Assembly: GCA_031279675.1 (NCBI GenBank) | Contig: JAITIB010000025.1 | Location: forward strand, 1-8,585 | DNA: 8,585 nucleotides | Reading direction: 5' to 3' | DNA from: Puniceicoccales bacterium | GTDB lineage: Bacteria; Verrucomicrobiota; Verrucomicrobiia; Opitutales; UBA953 | Part shown: positions 1 through 6,353 of the stretch, in pieces | How positions within the stretch are numbered: the stretch's first letter is position 1 | Layout: each line of letters opens with the position of its first letter | Made by a program: the position numbers and the translations under genes | The notes under the pieces: generated by a model | Told to the model about the DNA's origin: nothing | What the model saw: the letters and a program-made list of their open reading frames with translations, nothing else | Database searches by the model: none

Positions 1-1668
1 CCCCCCCTTCTCTCGTTCATCAGTAGGCTGACGCTTGCGGCTGCCTCTACGGCTCTTGCCTTGGCGGGAGCAGGGCAGGCGGCGGCCTCCGGCGAAATTC
101 TTAGCATCAATTTCGCGAATGGAGTCTATGTGACCAGTGGCTCGGCAGGCGCCATTTTGGTGGATCATTCGGGTTGGAACAATGTCGGGGCAACCACTGG
201 CAATACCGGTGTTGATTATGTTGCCACAAAGAAGTATGGCGACGGCGGTGACTCTTTCAATTATGGCAACGGCTCCTCGGAAACCTACTTGAGGGACAAC
301 TTTGGCGGCACACTTTCGACTGCCAACGTCACTTTCCAAAACATTGCGATCAGCTACACGACAAGCGGTTCCACGGCGACGGGGAATGGACAGCTTTTTT
401 CACGGCTCATCTTCAAGGGAGCCTCCGCATTGGCAGACTTGCCGGCATTCACGCTCGGCGGGCTGTCGGGTTTCAGTGAGTGGGGATACGATGTCTATGT
501 CATGCAGGCCATGAACGGCAATGCCGTTGGCAACAGCCCGTCTCTCAAAATCAACGACGCGGACGTTTACACAAGCAAGACGGCGGGAGTCACCGTGAGG
601 GACGACGCCCTTGATTTGACCGCGAACAATAGCTGGTTCGCCCATGGCAATCCCAATCGCACTGGTGCGTTGCTTGAAGGCGTCGGGGGCAACTATCTGC
701 GTTTCACCAACCTCACGGGGGATGTTTTCAAGGCGACGGCGGGACGGAATGGTTCCAGCACCAATAACGGATGTTTCATCGGCGTCCAAGTCCAGACATA
801 CAGTGTGCTTGAGTGGAACGGCGGCGACGCCACCTGGGATGCCGACACCGCCCTGAGTTGGAAAAAAGATGGCTCCGGGCCCGCGCGTGCGTGGAAACTC
901 ACCGACGCCAACACCGGCGCCGCCGTCGCCGGGACGTGGAATGATTCCAACCAAGGGGGCCGCGTCGCCAAGTTCGCGGGCAGCGCCGCCGTCACCGTTG
1001 ACGGGACCCAGGACGTGGACGGTTTTCACGTGACCGGCGGCACTGTCACGCTCTCCGGTGGCGTTTTGCACCTCGGGCATGGCGTCAACAACATCACCGG
1101 CTACAGCGCCGGGGAAACGCAGGCGAACAATCGCGCAAAGTTTGTCATTGACAGTGGCGCGCGCCTGCAGATCGCAAGCACTCTCGCGGGCACCGAGCAT
1201 ATTGAGAAAAGCGGCGACGGGGAACTTCTCCTTGGCGCTGCCGCGCTTGACGACCGGCTGACGGTCACCGCGGGCGCCTTCGGGGTGATTTCCGATGGCA
1301 CCTACGCCACCACGCTCACGCTTTCCAACGGGCTGGACATGGTTTCCGGCAGCACGCTCAAAATGGTGCTTGGCGGCGATGGCACGGACACGACCCTTGA
1401 CCTGAGCAATGTCAGCAGCACGCTGGATGACGTGACGCTTGAGGTTGAGGGCTCCGGCAGGCTGATTGTGGCGGGCGTGCACGTCAGCAACTATGCGCAT
1501 GTGAATGCCTGGGCGTCAACCGTCGGGCTCAATCACGGGGTCGCCACGTGGAATGACGGAAACTATATTGCCACGGTTGCCGCCATTCCCGAGCCATCAA
1601 CCTATGCGCTCCTCGGTGGCGTCGGCGCGGTGGCACTGGCCTTGCTTCGCCGTCGCCGCCGGGCGTAG
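1..1668 (+). CDS. PEP-CTERM sorting-domain secreted beta-strand protein (5' end outside window)
   Basis: The frame is open from base 1, so the gene starts upstream; a TTG at 61 is in frame but lies inside the signal peptide and is not a convincing start. In-window residues 9-29 form an Arg followed by an Ala/Leu-rich segment ending in AGAGQAAA, a typical signal peptide with cleavage near residues 27-29. Residues ~32-268 are a Gly/Ser/Thr/Asn-rich domain beginning SINFANG that I cannot assign to a family. From ~270 (LEWNGGDATWD) to ~520 the pattern (W..W, AKFAGSAAVTVDG, GGTVTLSGGVLHLG) resembles autotransporter-associated beta-strand domains. The C-terminus is a textbook PEP-CTERM signal: IPEPSTYALL at 529-538, a hydrophobic stretch to 549, then five Arg and Ala555. 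Family knowledge: such proteins are exported and processed by an exosortase at the envelope, often with exopolysaccharide; no exosortase is in this window. The specific function is unknown. Confidence 0.88.
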   Translation, partial: PPLLSFISRLTLAAASTALALAGAGQAAASGEILSINFANGVYVTSGSAGAILVDHSGWNNVGATTGNTGVDYVATKKYGDGGDSFNYGNGSSETYLRDNFGGTLSTANVTFQNIAISYTTSGSTATGNGQLFSRLIFKGASALADLPAFTLGGLSGFSEWGYDVYVMQAMNGNAVGNSPSLKINDADVYTSKTAGVTVRDDALDLTANNSWFAHGNPNRTGALLEGVGGNYLRFTNLTGDVFKATAGRNGSSTNNGCFIGVQVQTYSVLEWNGGDATWDADTALSWKKDGSGPARAWKLTDANTGAAVAGTWNDSNQGGRVAKFAGSAAVTVDGTQDVDGFHVTGGTVTLSGGVLHLGHGVNNITGYSAGETQANNRAKFVIDSGARLQIASTLAGTEHIEKSGDGELLLGAAALDDRLTVTAGAFGVISDGTYATTLTLSNGLDMVSGSTLKMVLGGDGTDTTLDLSNVSSTLDDVTLEVEGSGRLIVAGVHVSNYAHVNAWASTVGLNHGVATWNDGNYIATVAAIPEPSTYALLGGVGAVALALLRRRRRA

Positions 1669-1699
1669 GAAGTTTGCGCAAGCCCTTCCAATCCAAGGG

Positions 1700-1728
1700 G
1701 GCACGCGGGGCGGGCCGCGTGCCTTTTT
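1700..1728 (+). terminator. Intrinsic terminator of the PEP-CTERM gene
   Basis: A perfect 9-bp stem (GGCACGCGG at 1700-1708 with CCGCGTGCC at 1715-1723) encloses a 6-nt loop and is followed directly by five T (1724-1728). It sits 31 bases after the TAG stop, so it should separate the PEP-CTERM unit from the downstream ammonium transporter. Confidence 0.88.
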
Positions 1729-1774
1729 GCTGTCGTTTGCGGGCGTGGCCGCCACCGCGCGGTTTGCATGGAGT

Positions 1775-1790
1775 TGGCACGCGGCGTGCT
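1775..1790 (+). promoter_or_regulatory. Sigma-54 (RpoN)-like -24/-12 promoter element upstream of amt
   Basis: TGGCAC at 1775-1780, a 5-base spacer, then GTGCT at 1786-1790 match the sigma-54 consensus TGGCAC-N5-TTGCW at all but one position, with the invariant GG and GC correctly spaced. Ammonium transporters are classic RpoN/NtrC targets, so the context fits. The predicted start of transcription (~1801) lies only about 4 bases before the chosen ATG at 1805, which would make the mRNA nearly leaderless. The element also forms a short palindrome (GCACGC-G-GCGTGC, 1777-1789) and shares GGCACGCGG with the terminator upstream, so a chance match in GC-rich DNA is possible. No NtrC enhancer site was recognised nearby. 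Confidence 0.42.
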
Positions 1791-1804
1791 TGTTTTGGGG
1801 TGTC

Positions 1805-3343
1805 ATGAACTTCCATCGTTTCAAAATCACCATGCCATCATTGCTGTTCGGACTCGCTTGCATGTGCGCGACCCTGTCGTTGCGCGCCGACGAGGCTCCC
1901 CCGCCAAAGCCGCCGCCTGCCGGTGCGTCCGCGCCCGCGCCCGCGCCTGCGAAGCCACCCGCGTCGCTCGAACAGCGCATTGCCGACCTTGAAGCTTATG
2001 TCGTGGGCGATGGCGCGCCGTCGAAGGCCGGGGACAGTCCGTGCGCCGCTGGCCCCGTCGCCCAATCGTCCGGTGCCGGGCACGTGGGTTTCATGATGAT
2101 CTGCACGGCGTTTGTGCTCTTCATGACCTTGCCCGGGCTGGCGCTCTTTTACGGCGGGCTCGTGCGCCGCAAGAACATCCTCTCGGTGCTTGCCCAGTGC
2201 ATGGGCATCGCAGGTTTGGCCACGTTGCTCTGGTGGGCGGTCGGATTCAGCCTCTCGTTTGGTCCCGGGGGCACGTTCATCGGGGATTTTTCCAAGGTTT
2301 TCCTCAAAACGGTGGGGCCCGGTGCGGAGACGCTCAGCTGGGTTTCCGAGAGCGTCTGGGTCGTGTTCCAGCTCACCTTTGCGATCATCACCCCCGCGCT
2401 TATTGTTGGCGCCATTGCCGAGCGCATGAAATTCACGGCCATCATGGTCTTTGTCGCGTTGTGGAGCTTTGCCGTCTATTATCCGCTTGCCCACATGGTG
2501 TGGGGCGGGGGTCTTATGAGCAATGCCGCCGACGGGGCGCGGATTTTCGCGCTCGACTTTGCCGGCGGGGCTGTCGTCCACATGTCCTCGGGTTACTCGG
2601 CGCTTGTGTTGTGCCTGATCCTTGGCCCGCGCCTTGGATTCCGGAAGGAGAAAATGGCGCCGCACAGCATGGTGCTTTGCATGATCGGCACCGCGATCCT
2701 GTGGATCGGTTGGTATGGGTTTAACGCGGGAAGCGCCGGCGCGGCCAATGGCCTTGCCGCCAACGCCTTTCTCACAACGACGCTTGCCGCCGCCATCGGC
2801 GGGTTCACGTGGGCGGCGCTGGAATACGTCACCAAGAAACAGGCCTCCGTGCTCGGGTTCTGCTCCGGCATCGTGGCCGGGCTCGTGGTCATCACTCCCG
2901 CGGCGGGTTTTGTGGACGCCACCGGCGGTGTCATTTGCGGTATTGCCGCCGGTGTCATCCCGTTCTTTTTCTGCGTAAAGGTGAAAGCATGGCTCGGCTA
3001 CGATGACGCCCTGGACACGTTCGGGGTGCATGCGGTTGGCGGCACTGTTGGCACGGTGCTCACGGGGCTTCTGGCCGTGCCGGAGGTCAACTCCTTGATA
3101 AAGGACGTTTATGCCAGAATCGCCGGTTCCGGCGCGACGCCTGAGCAGGTGGCGGCCATCTCGAACGTCCATCTTGTCTGGGAGCAGCTCAAGGCCACCT
3201 TCGTTACCGTTGGTTGGAGTGTTGCGGCAACGGTGGTGATTGCCTATCTGATCAAGGCCACCATCGGGTTGCGTCCGACAGCGGAGGCGGAGTCCATCGG
3301 TTTGGACATCAGCGACCATGGGGAGGAGGGTTACGTGGACTGA
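1805..3343 (+). CDS. amt: Ammonium transporter, Amt/MEP/Rh family, with signal peptide and N-terminal extension
   Basis: A 512-residue inner-membrane ammonium/ammonia channel (E. coli AmtB is about 428). I chose ATG 1805 because it gives a signal peptide with a basic n-region (H4, R5, K7), a hydrophobic core 10-25 and likely cleavage after LRA28; the reading frame extends further upstream but only through the preceding gene's end and its terminator. Residues 29-53 are Pro/Ala-rich, 54-66 (SLEQRIADLEAYV) are a short helix, and about eleven membrane segments follow from ~95 to ~486. Pore residues seen by alignment from memory with AmtB: F188/F192 (FQLTF) and F306 for the Phe gates, W233 (HMVWGGG) and S310 for the recruitment site, D251 (LDFAGG), and the twin His pair H259 (VVH) and H409 (GVHAVGG). 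The tail GLDISDHGEEGYVD is the conserved cytoplasmic C-terminus that contacts GlnK-type PII proteins; no glnK/glnB lies adjacent. GGGGTG just before the ATG is a weak, close ribosome site. ATG 1832 is an alternative start but gives a signal peptide without basic residues. Confidence 0.96.
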   Translation: MNFHRFKITMPSLLFGLACMCATLSLRADEAPPPKPPPAGASAPAPAPAKPPASLEQRIADLEAYVVGDGAPSKAGDSPCAAGPVAQSSGAGHVGFMMICTAFVLFMTLPGLALFYGGLVRRKNILSVLAQCMGIAGLATLLWWAVGFSLSFGPGGTFIGDFSKVFLKTVGPGAETLSWVSESVWVVFQLTFAIITPALIVGAIAERMKFTAIMVFVALWSFAVYYPLAHMVWGGGLMSNAADGARIFALDFAGGAVVHMSSGYSALVLCLILGPRLGFRKEKMAPHSMVLCMIGTAILWIGWYGFNAGSAGAANGLAANAFLTTTLAAAIGGFTWAALEYVTKKQASVLGFCSGIVAGLVVITPAAGFVDATGGVICGIAAGVIPFFFCVKVKAWLGYDDALDTFGVHAVGGTVGTVLTGLLAVPEVNSLIKDVYARIAGSGATPEQVAAISNVHLVWEQLKATFVTVGWSVAATVVIAYLIKATIGLRPTAEAESIGLDISDHGEEGYVD

Positions 3344-3366
3344 TCGTCCGCGACCACGCGCCCAGG

Positions 3367-3399
3367 AATCACCGCGGCCTTCCGGGCCCGGTGATTTTT
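3367..3399 (+). terminator. Intrinsic terminator after amt
   Basis: AATCACCG (3367-3374) pairs with CGGTGATT (3389-3396); with C3375 bulged, GGCC (3376-3379) extends the stem against 3385-3388, leaving a 5-nt loop. The T run is 3395-3399. It begins 24 bases after the amt TGA and isolates amt from the tRNA gene. Confidence 0.8.
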
Positions 3400-3428
3400 G
3401 CGCGGGTGAAAAAGCGGAAAGAATTTCC

Positions 3429-3458
3429 TTGTCAATCTGTCCGGAATGCGCGAATCGT
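3429..3458 (+). promoter_or_regulatory. Possible sigma-70-type promoter for tRNA-Val
   Basis: TTGTCA at 3429-3434 matches the -35 consensus at 5 of 6 bases; 18 bases later AATCGT (3453-3458) is a poor -10 (3 of 6). The mature tRNA starts 14 bases further on, a sensible distance for a short 5' leader. The tRNA follows the amt terminator, so it should need its own promoter, but the -10 match is weak. Confidence 0.35.
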
Positions 3459-3471
3459 CCGGGTCGTTAAC

Positions 3472-3548
3472 GGGGGTATAGCTCAGTTGGTTAGAGCGTC
3501 TGCATGACACGCAGAAGGTCGCAGATTCGAGTTCTGCTACTCCCACCA
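3472..3548 (+). tRNA. tRNA-Val, anticodon GAC
   Basis: A complete 77-nt cloverleaf. The acceptor GGGGGTA (3472-3478) pairs with TACTCCC (3538-3544) with one G-T pair; the D stem is GCTC/GAGC (3481-3484, 3494-3497); the anticodon stem TCTGC/GCAGA (3499-3503, 3511-3515) holds loop ATGACAC with anticodon GAC at 3506-3508, reading GUC and GUU valine codons; the variable loop is AGGTC; the T stem GCAGA/TCTGC (3521-3525, 3533-3537) holds TTCGAGT. Discriminator A3545 and an encoded CCA (3546-3548) complete it. It stands alone between terminators, pointing toward the end of mutS. Confidence 0.97.
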
Positions 3549-3552
3549 TTTC

Positions 3553-3577
3553 AGGCCGTTTCCAGAACGGCCTTTTT
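3553..3577 (+). terminator. Intrinsic terminator of the tRNA-Val gene
   Basis: A perfect 8-bp stem AGGCCGTT/AACGGCCT (3553-3560, 3566-3573) with a 5-nt loop is followed by T to 3577, starting 5 bases after the CCA end. There is no T run on the minus-strand side, so it should not serve mutS, whose stop lies at 3636-3634. Confidence 0.88.
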
Positions 3578-3633
3578 GGTGCCATCCCGCCTCAGGAACA
3601 CGCCGCCCAACCCGCGGGATTATTGGTGGCAGG

Positions 3634-6186
3634 TCAGAAGAGCGAGAGCTGGGATTCGTCGGGGGTGGCGTCGGTGTTGTCGTCGGGAAAAACAGGGGAG
3701 GGCGGAGGGGGTTGTTTGCGGGCTCGTCTGTTGTTGAGAAGGAGCGGTGCGGTGCCGTTTTCCATGCTTGCGAGAATTTCGTTGGCGCGCTTGACGACGG
3801 CTGCGGGAAGGCCGGCGAGCCTGGCCACGTGGATGCCGTAGGAGCGGTCGGCGGCGCCGGGGATGACCTGGCGCACGAAGATGATTTCGTCGTTCCATTC
3901 TTTTACGGCGACGCAGTGGTTGCGCAGGCGCGGGAGGGTTTCCTGGAGGCGTGTGAGCTCGTGGTAGTGGGTTGCAAAAAGGGTGCGGGGGCCGCGTTCG
4001 CCGGTGCCGTGGAGGTATTCGGCGACGGACCATGCGATGCTGATGCCGTCGTAGGTGCTTGTGCCGCGCCCGATTTCGTCGAGGATGACGAGGCTGCGCG
4101 AGGTGGCGTTGTTGAGGATGTTGGCGGTCTCGTTCATCTCGACCATGAAGGTGGAGTTTCCGCGCGCGAGCTCGTCGCTGGCGCCAACGCGGCAGAAGAG
4201 GCGGTCGATGATGCCGATGTGCGCGCGCGCGGCGGGGACCCAGCTTCCGATTTGGGCCATGAGTGTGATGAGGGCGACCTGGCGGATGTAGGTGGATTTG
4301 CCTGCCATGTTGGGGCCTGTGATGAGGGCGATTTGCTCGCCGCTGGATTGCAGGCAGGTGTCGTTGGGGACGAAGCTTTGGGTGGTGCCACGGCGGTGGA
4401 GCATTTGTTCGACGACGGGGTGCCGCCCCTGTTCGATGCGGATGCTGTCGCTTTCGTCCACCTGGGGGCATGCGTAGCGCCATTGGCGGGCGAGGGTTGC
4501 CCAGCCGCAGTAGATGTCGAGCTCGGCGAGGGCCGCGGCGGTTTGCTGGAGCGGGGTGGTGTGGGCGAGGATTTGTCCGATGGTTTCCTGGAACAGCTCG
4601 GTTTCGCGGGCGAGGGCGTATTCGTCGGCGCGGAGGATTTCCTTTTCCTTTTTGCGGAGTTCCTCGGTTGTGTAGCGTTCGCCGGAGGTGATGGTCTGGC
4701 GGCGGATGTAGTGTTTGGGGACGTTGGCGAGGTTGGATTTGGTGACTTCGATGAGGTAGCCGTAGGCGCCGTTGTAGCGGATTTTGAGGTTTTTGATGCC
4801 GGTGCGCTCCTGTTCGTTGCGTTCGAGTTCGGCGACCCAGTTTTTGTTGTCGTGGGCGAGTGCGCGCAGGCGGTCGAGCTCGGGGTCGTGCCCGGTGCGG
4901 ATGGCGCCGCCTTGGGCGAGGTCGCCGGGGAGGTCTTCGTTGAGGGTTTGGTCGAGTTGGGCGCGGAGTTGGGAGCAGGGGTTGATGCGTGTGGCGAGGG
5001 TGCTTACGGGGTTGGGGGCGAGGGCGGTGAGTTCGTCATTGATGTCGGGGAGCTGGCGGAGGGTGTCCCGTATGGCGCCGAGCTCGCGCGGGTTGCGGAT
5101 GCGGTTTTGGAGGCGCGAGAGGATGCGCGCGATGTCGCGGATGGAGCGCAGTTTTTCCTGGATGCGTGTGTTTGCCCCCGGGTGGCGGACGAGGTCGGAG
5201 ACGTGGCGCTGGCGGGTTTGGGCGAGGGCGGCGTTGGCGGGGGGGGCGGCGAGCCATTGTTCGAGGAGGCGGGCGCCGGCGGGGGTGCTGGTGCCGTCGA
5301 GGGCTTCGAGGAGGGATCCGGCGCGGGTGCCGTCGCTGCCGCGGTGGAGTTCGAGGTTGCGTTGCGAGGCTTGGTCGATGACGAGGGCTCCGCCGGGGTG
5401 GTATTCGCTGATTTGGTAGAGGTTGCGCGGGCGTTGGCAGAGGCTGTCGGTGGCGTAGGTGAGGAGGGCGCCGGCGGGGCCGAGGGCGGGGTGGGCGGGT
5501 TCGATGCCGTAGCCCTGGAGATTGAGCACGCCGAGGTTTTCGGTGACGGTGCGTTCACCTGAGTCGGTGTCGAATTGCCAGGGCGGGAGGTGGGTGACGA
5601 GGTGGGTGTCGAGCAGGGCGTGGGTGCCGGGGGCGCGGGTCCAGGTGGCGTTGCCGGAGGGGTCTTCGGGGATGAGGATTTCGCGCGGGTCGAGGGCGTG
5701 CAGGAGCGGGAGGAGTGTGGTGGCGGTGGCGGTGGCGATGCGGAACTCGGCGGTGGAAAGATCGAGCCATGCGGCGTTGAGGAGGTCTTTTTTCGCGGGT
5801 GAGAGGGCGAGCAGGTAGTTGTTTTTGCGCGCGTCCATGTGCGAGTCTTCGAGCGTTGTCCCCGGGGAATAGATGCGGGAGAGGGCGCGGCGGACGAGTT
5901 TGCCGGGGATGGGAGTTTCCATTTGTTCGCAGACGGCGGCGCGGTGTCCGGCGGCGAGCAGGCGCGGGATGTAGCTGTTGACGGCGTGGTGGGGGATGCC
6001 GCACATGGGGGTGTTGTTGCGCTTGGTGAGGGTGATTCCGAGGAGGCGCGCGCCTGTTTCGGCGTCCTCGCCGAACATCTCGTAAAAGTCGCCGAGGCGG
6101 AACAACAGGAGGACGTCGGCGGGCAGTTTGCGCCGGTATTCCCAGTACTGTTGCATCATGGGCGTTGTTTTGGTTTCTGAGCTCAT
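3634..6186 (-). CDS. mutS: DNA mismatch repair protein MutS
   Basis: An 850-residue MutS (E. coli: 853) that recognises base mismatches and small loops and, as an ATP-driven dimer, recruits MutL. The N-terminal mismatch-binding domain opens TPMMQQYWEYR and carries the Phe-X-Glu wedge at F34-Y35-E36 (GDFYEMF). Connector, lever and clamp regions span about 130-560. The ABC-type ATPase domain shows Walker A GPNMAGKST (624-632), STFMVEM (678-684), Walker B LVILDEIG (699-706) with the following GRGTST, and the His switch FATHYHEL (737-744). The dimerisation helix-turn-helix follows at YGIHVARLAGLP (783-794). A Pro-rich linker then leads to a terminal QLSLF (846-850), matching the beta-clamp-binding consensus. 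ATG 6186-6184 is the chosen start; no Shine-Dalgarno is evident before it. No mutL is adjacent. It is divergent from the fucosidase gene, and I see no convincing terminator for it between 3578 and 3633. Confidence 0.98.
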   Translation of the reverse strand: MSSETKTTPMMQQYWEYRRKLPADVLLLFRLGDFYEMFGEDAETGARLLGITLTKRNNTPMCGIPHHAVNSYIPRLLAAGHRAAVCEQMETPIPGKLVRRALSRIYSPGTTLEDSHMDARKNNYLLALSPAKKDLLNAAWLDLSTAEFRIATATATTLLPLLHALDPREILIPEDPSGNATWTRAPGTHALLDTHLVTHLPPWQFDTDSGERTVTENLGVLNLQGYGIEPAHPALGPAGALLTYATDSLCQRPRNLYQISEYHPGGALVIDQASQRNLELHRGSDGTRAGSLLEALDGTSTPAGARLLEQWLAAPPANAALAQTRQRHVSDLVRHPGANTRIQEKLRSIRDIARILSRLQNRIRNPRELGAIRDTLRQLPDINDELTALAPNPVSTLATRINPCSQLRAQLDQTLNEDLPGDLAQGGAIRTGHDPELDRLRALAHDNKNWVAELERNEQERTGIKNLKIRYNGAYGYLIEVTKSNLANVPKHYIRRQTITSGERYTTEELRKKEKEILRADEYALARETELFQETIGQILAHTTPLQQTAAALAELDIYCGWATLARQWRYACPQVDESDSIRIEQGRHPVVEQMLHRRGTTQSFVPNDTCLQSSGEQIALITGPNMAGKSTYIRQVALITLMAQIGSWVPAARAHIGIIDRLFCRVGASDELARGNSTFMVEMNETANILNNATSRSLVILDEIGRGTSTYDGISIAWSVAEYLHGTGERGPRTLFATHYHELTRLQETLPRLRNHCVAVKEWNDEIIFVRQVIPGAADRSYGIHVARLAGLPAAVVKRANEILASMENGTAPLLLNNRRARKQPPPPSPVFPDDNTDATPDESQLSLF

Positions 6187-6206
6187 TTGTTAAAAAAGCG
6201 GGTCTT

Positions 6207-6223
6207 TGGCACTATGGCACTAT
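6207..6223. repeat. 8-bp tandem duplication (TGGCACTA x2) upstream of mutS
   Basis: TGGCACTA occurs twice head to tail (6207-6214, 6215-6222) and is followed by a further T. It lies 21-37 bases upstream of the mutS ATG in the 167-base divergent region shared with the fucosidase gene. The position would suit an operator or a promoter-overlapping site for mutS, but I find no well-spaced -35/-10 pair, so regulation is inference. A G7 tract follows at 6226-6232. The rest of the region (6233-6353) is G/T-rich with a T7 run at 6308-6314 and shows nothing else I can name. Confidence 0.75.
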
Positions 6224-6353
6224 TTGGGGGGGAGGAAAAACAAGAGGGCGCGGTGTGTCTATCCTGTTTCGCGTCCTGCGGGTGTGGTGGTGCTGTTGGC
6301 GGTGAGGTTTTTTTGTTGCGGTTGGTTGGGGCGGGTTTCTTGTTCGGGCCGTC

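Noticed and set aside
61..63. TTG at 61 as the start of the PEP-CTERM protein
   Set aside because: The frame is open to base 1 and the residues before 61 complete a good signal peptide, so the true start is upstream of the window.
1505..1804. Upstream extension of the amt frame to ATG 1505
   Set aside because: This would overlap the PEP-CTERM gene and run through its terminator; the peptide has no family resemblance, and ATG 1805 gives a proper signal peptide.
1838..3319. A 493-codon minus-strand open frame opposite amt
   Set aside because: Composition is low complexity and charged, with no motif, while the + strand encodes an unmistakable Amt.
3472..3548. tRNA-Val 3' end as an integration site for a mobile element
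   Set aside because: No integrase, direct repeat of the tRNA end or foreign-looking gene lies nearby; the next gene is mutS.
3584..3620. Inverted repeat ATCCCGC/GCGGGAT as a mutS terminator
   Set aside because: The loop is 23 nt and no T run follows on the minus strand.
3712..5562. A long + strand open frame (616 codons) opposite mutS
   Set aside because: It is antisense to a certain mutS, has biased Gly/Ala/Val/Asp/Glu composition typical of the complement of a GC-rich gene, and shows no recognisable motif.
6190..6250. A sigma-70 promoter for mutS using CATAGT as -10
   Set aside because: The nearest -35-like TTGTTT is 21 bases away, which is too far for a convincing pair.
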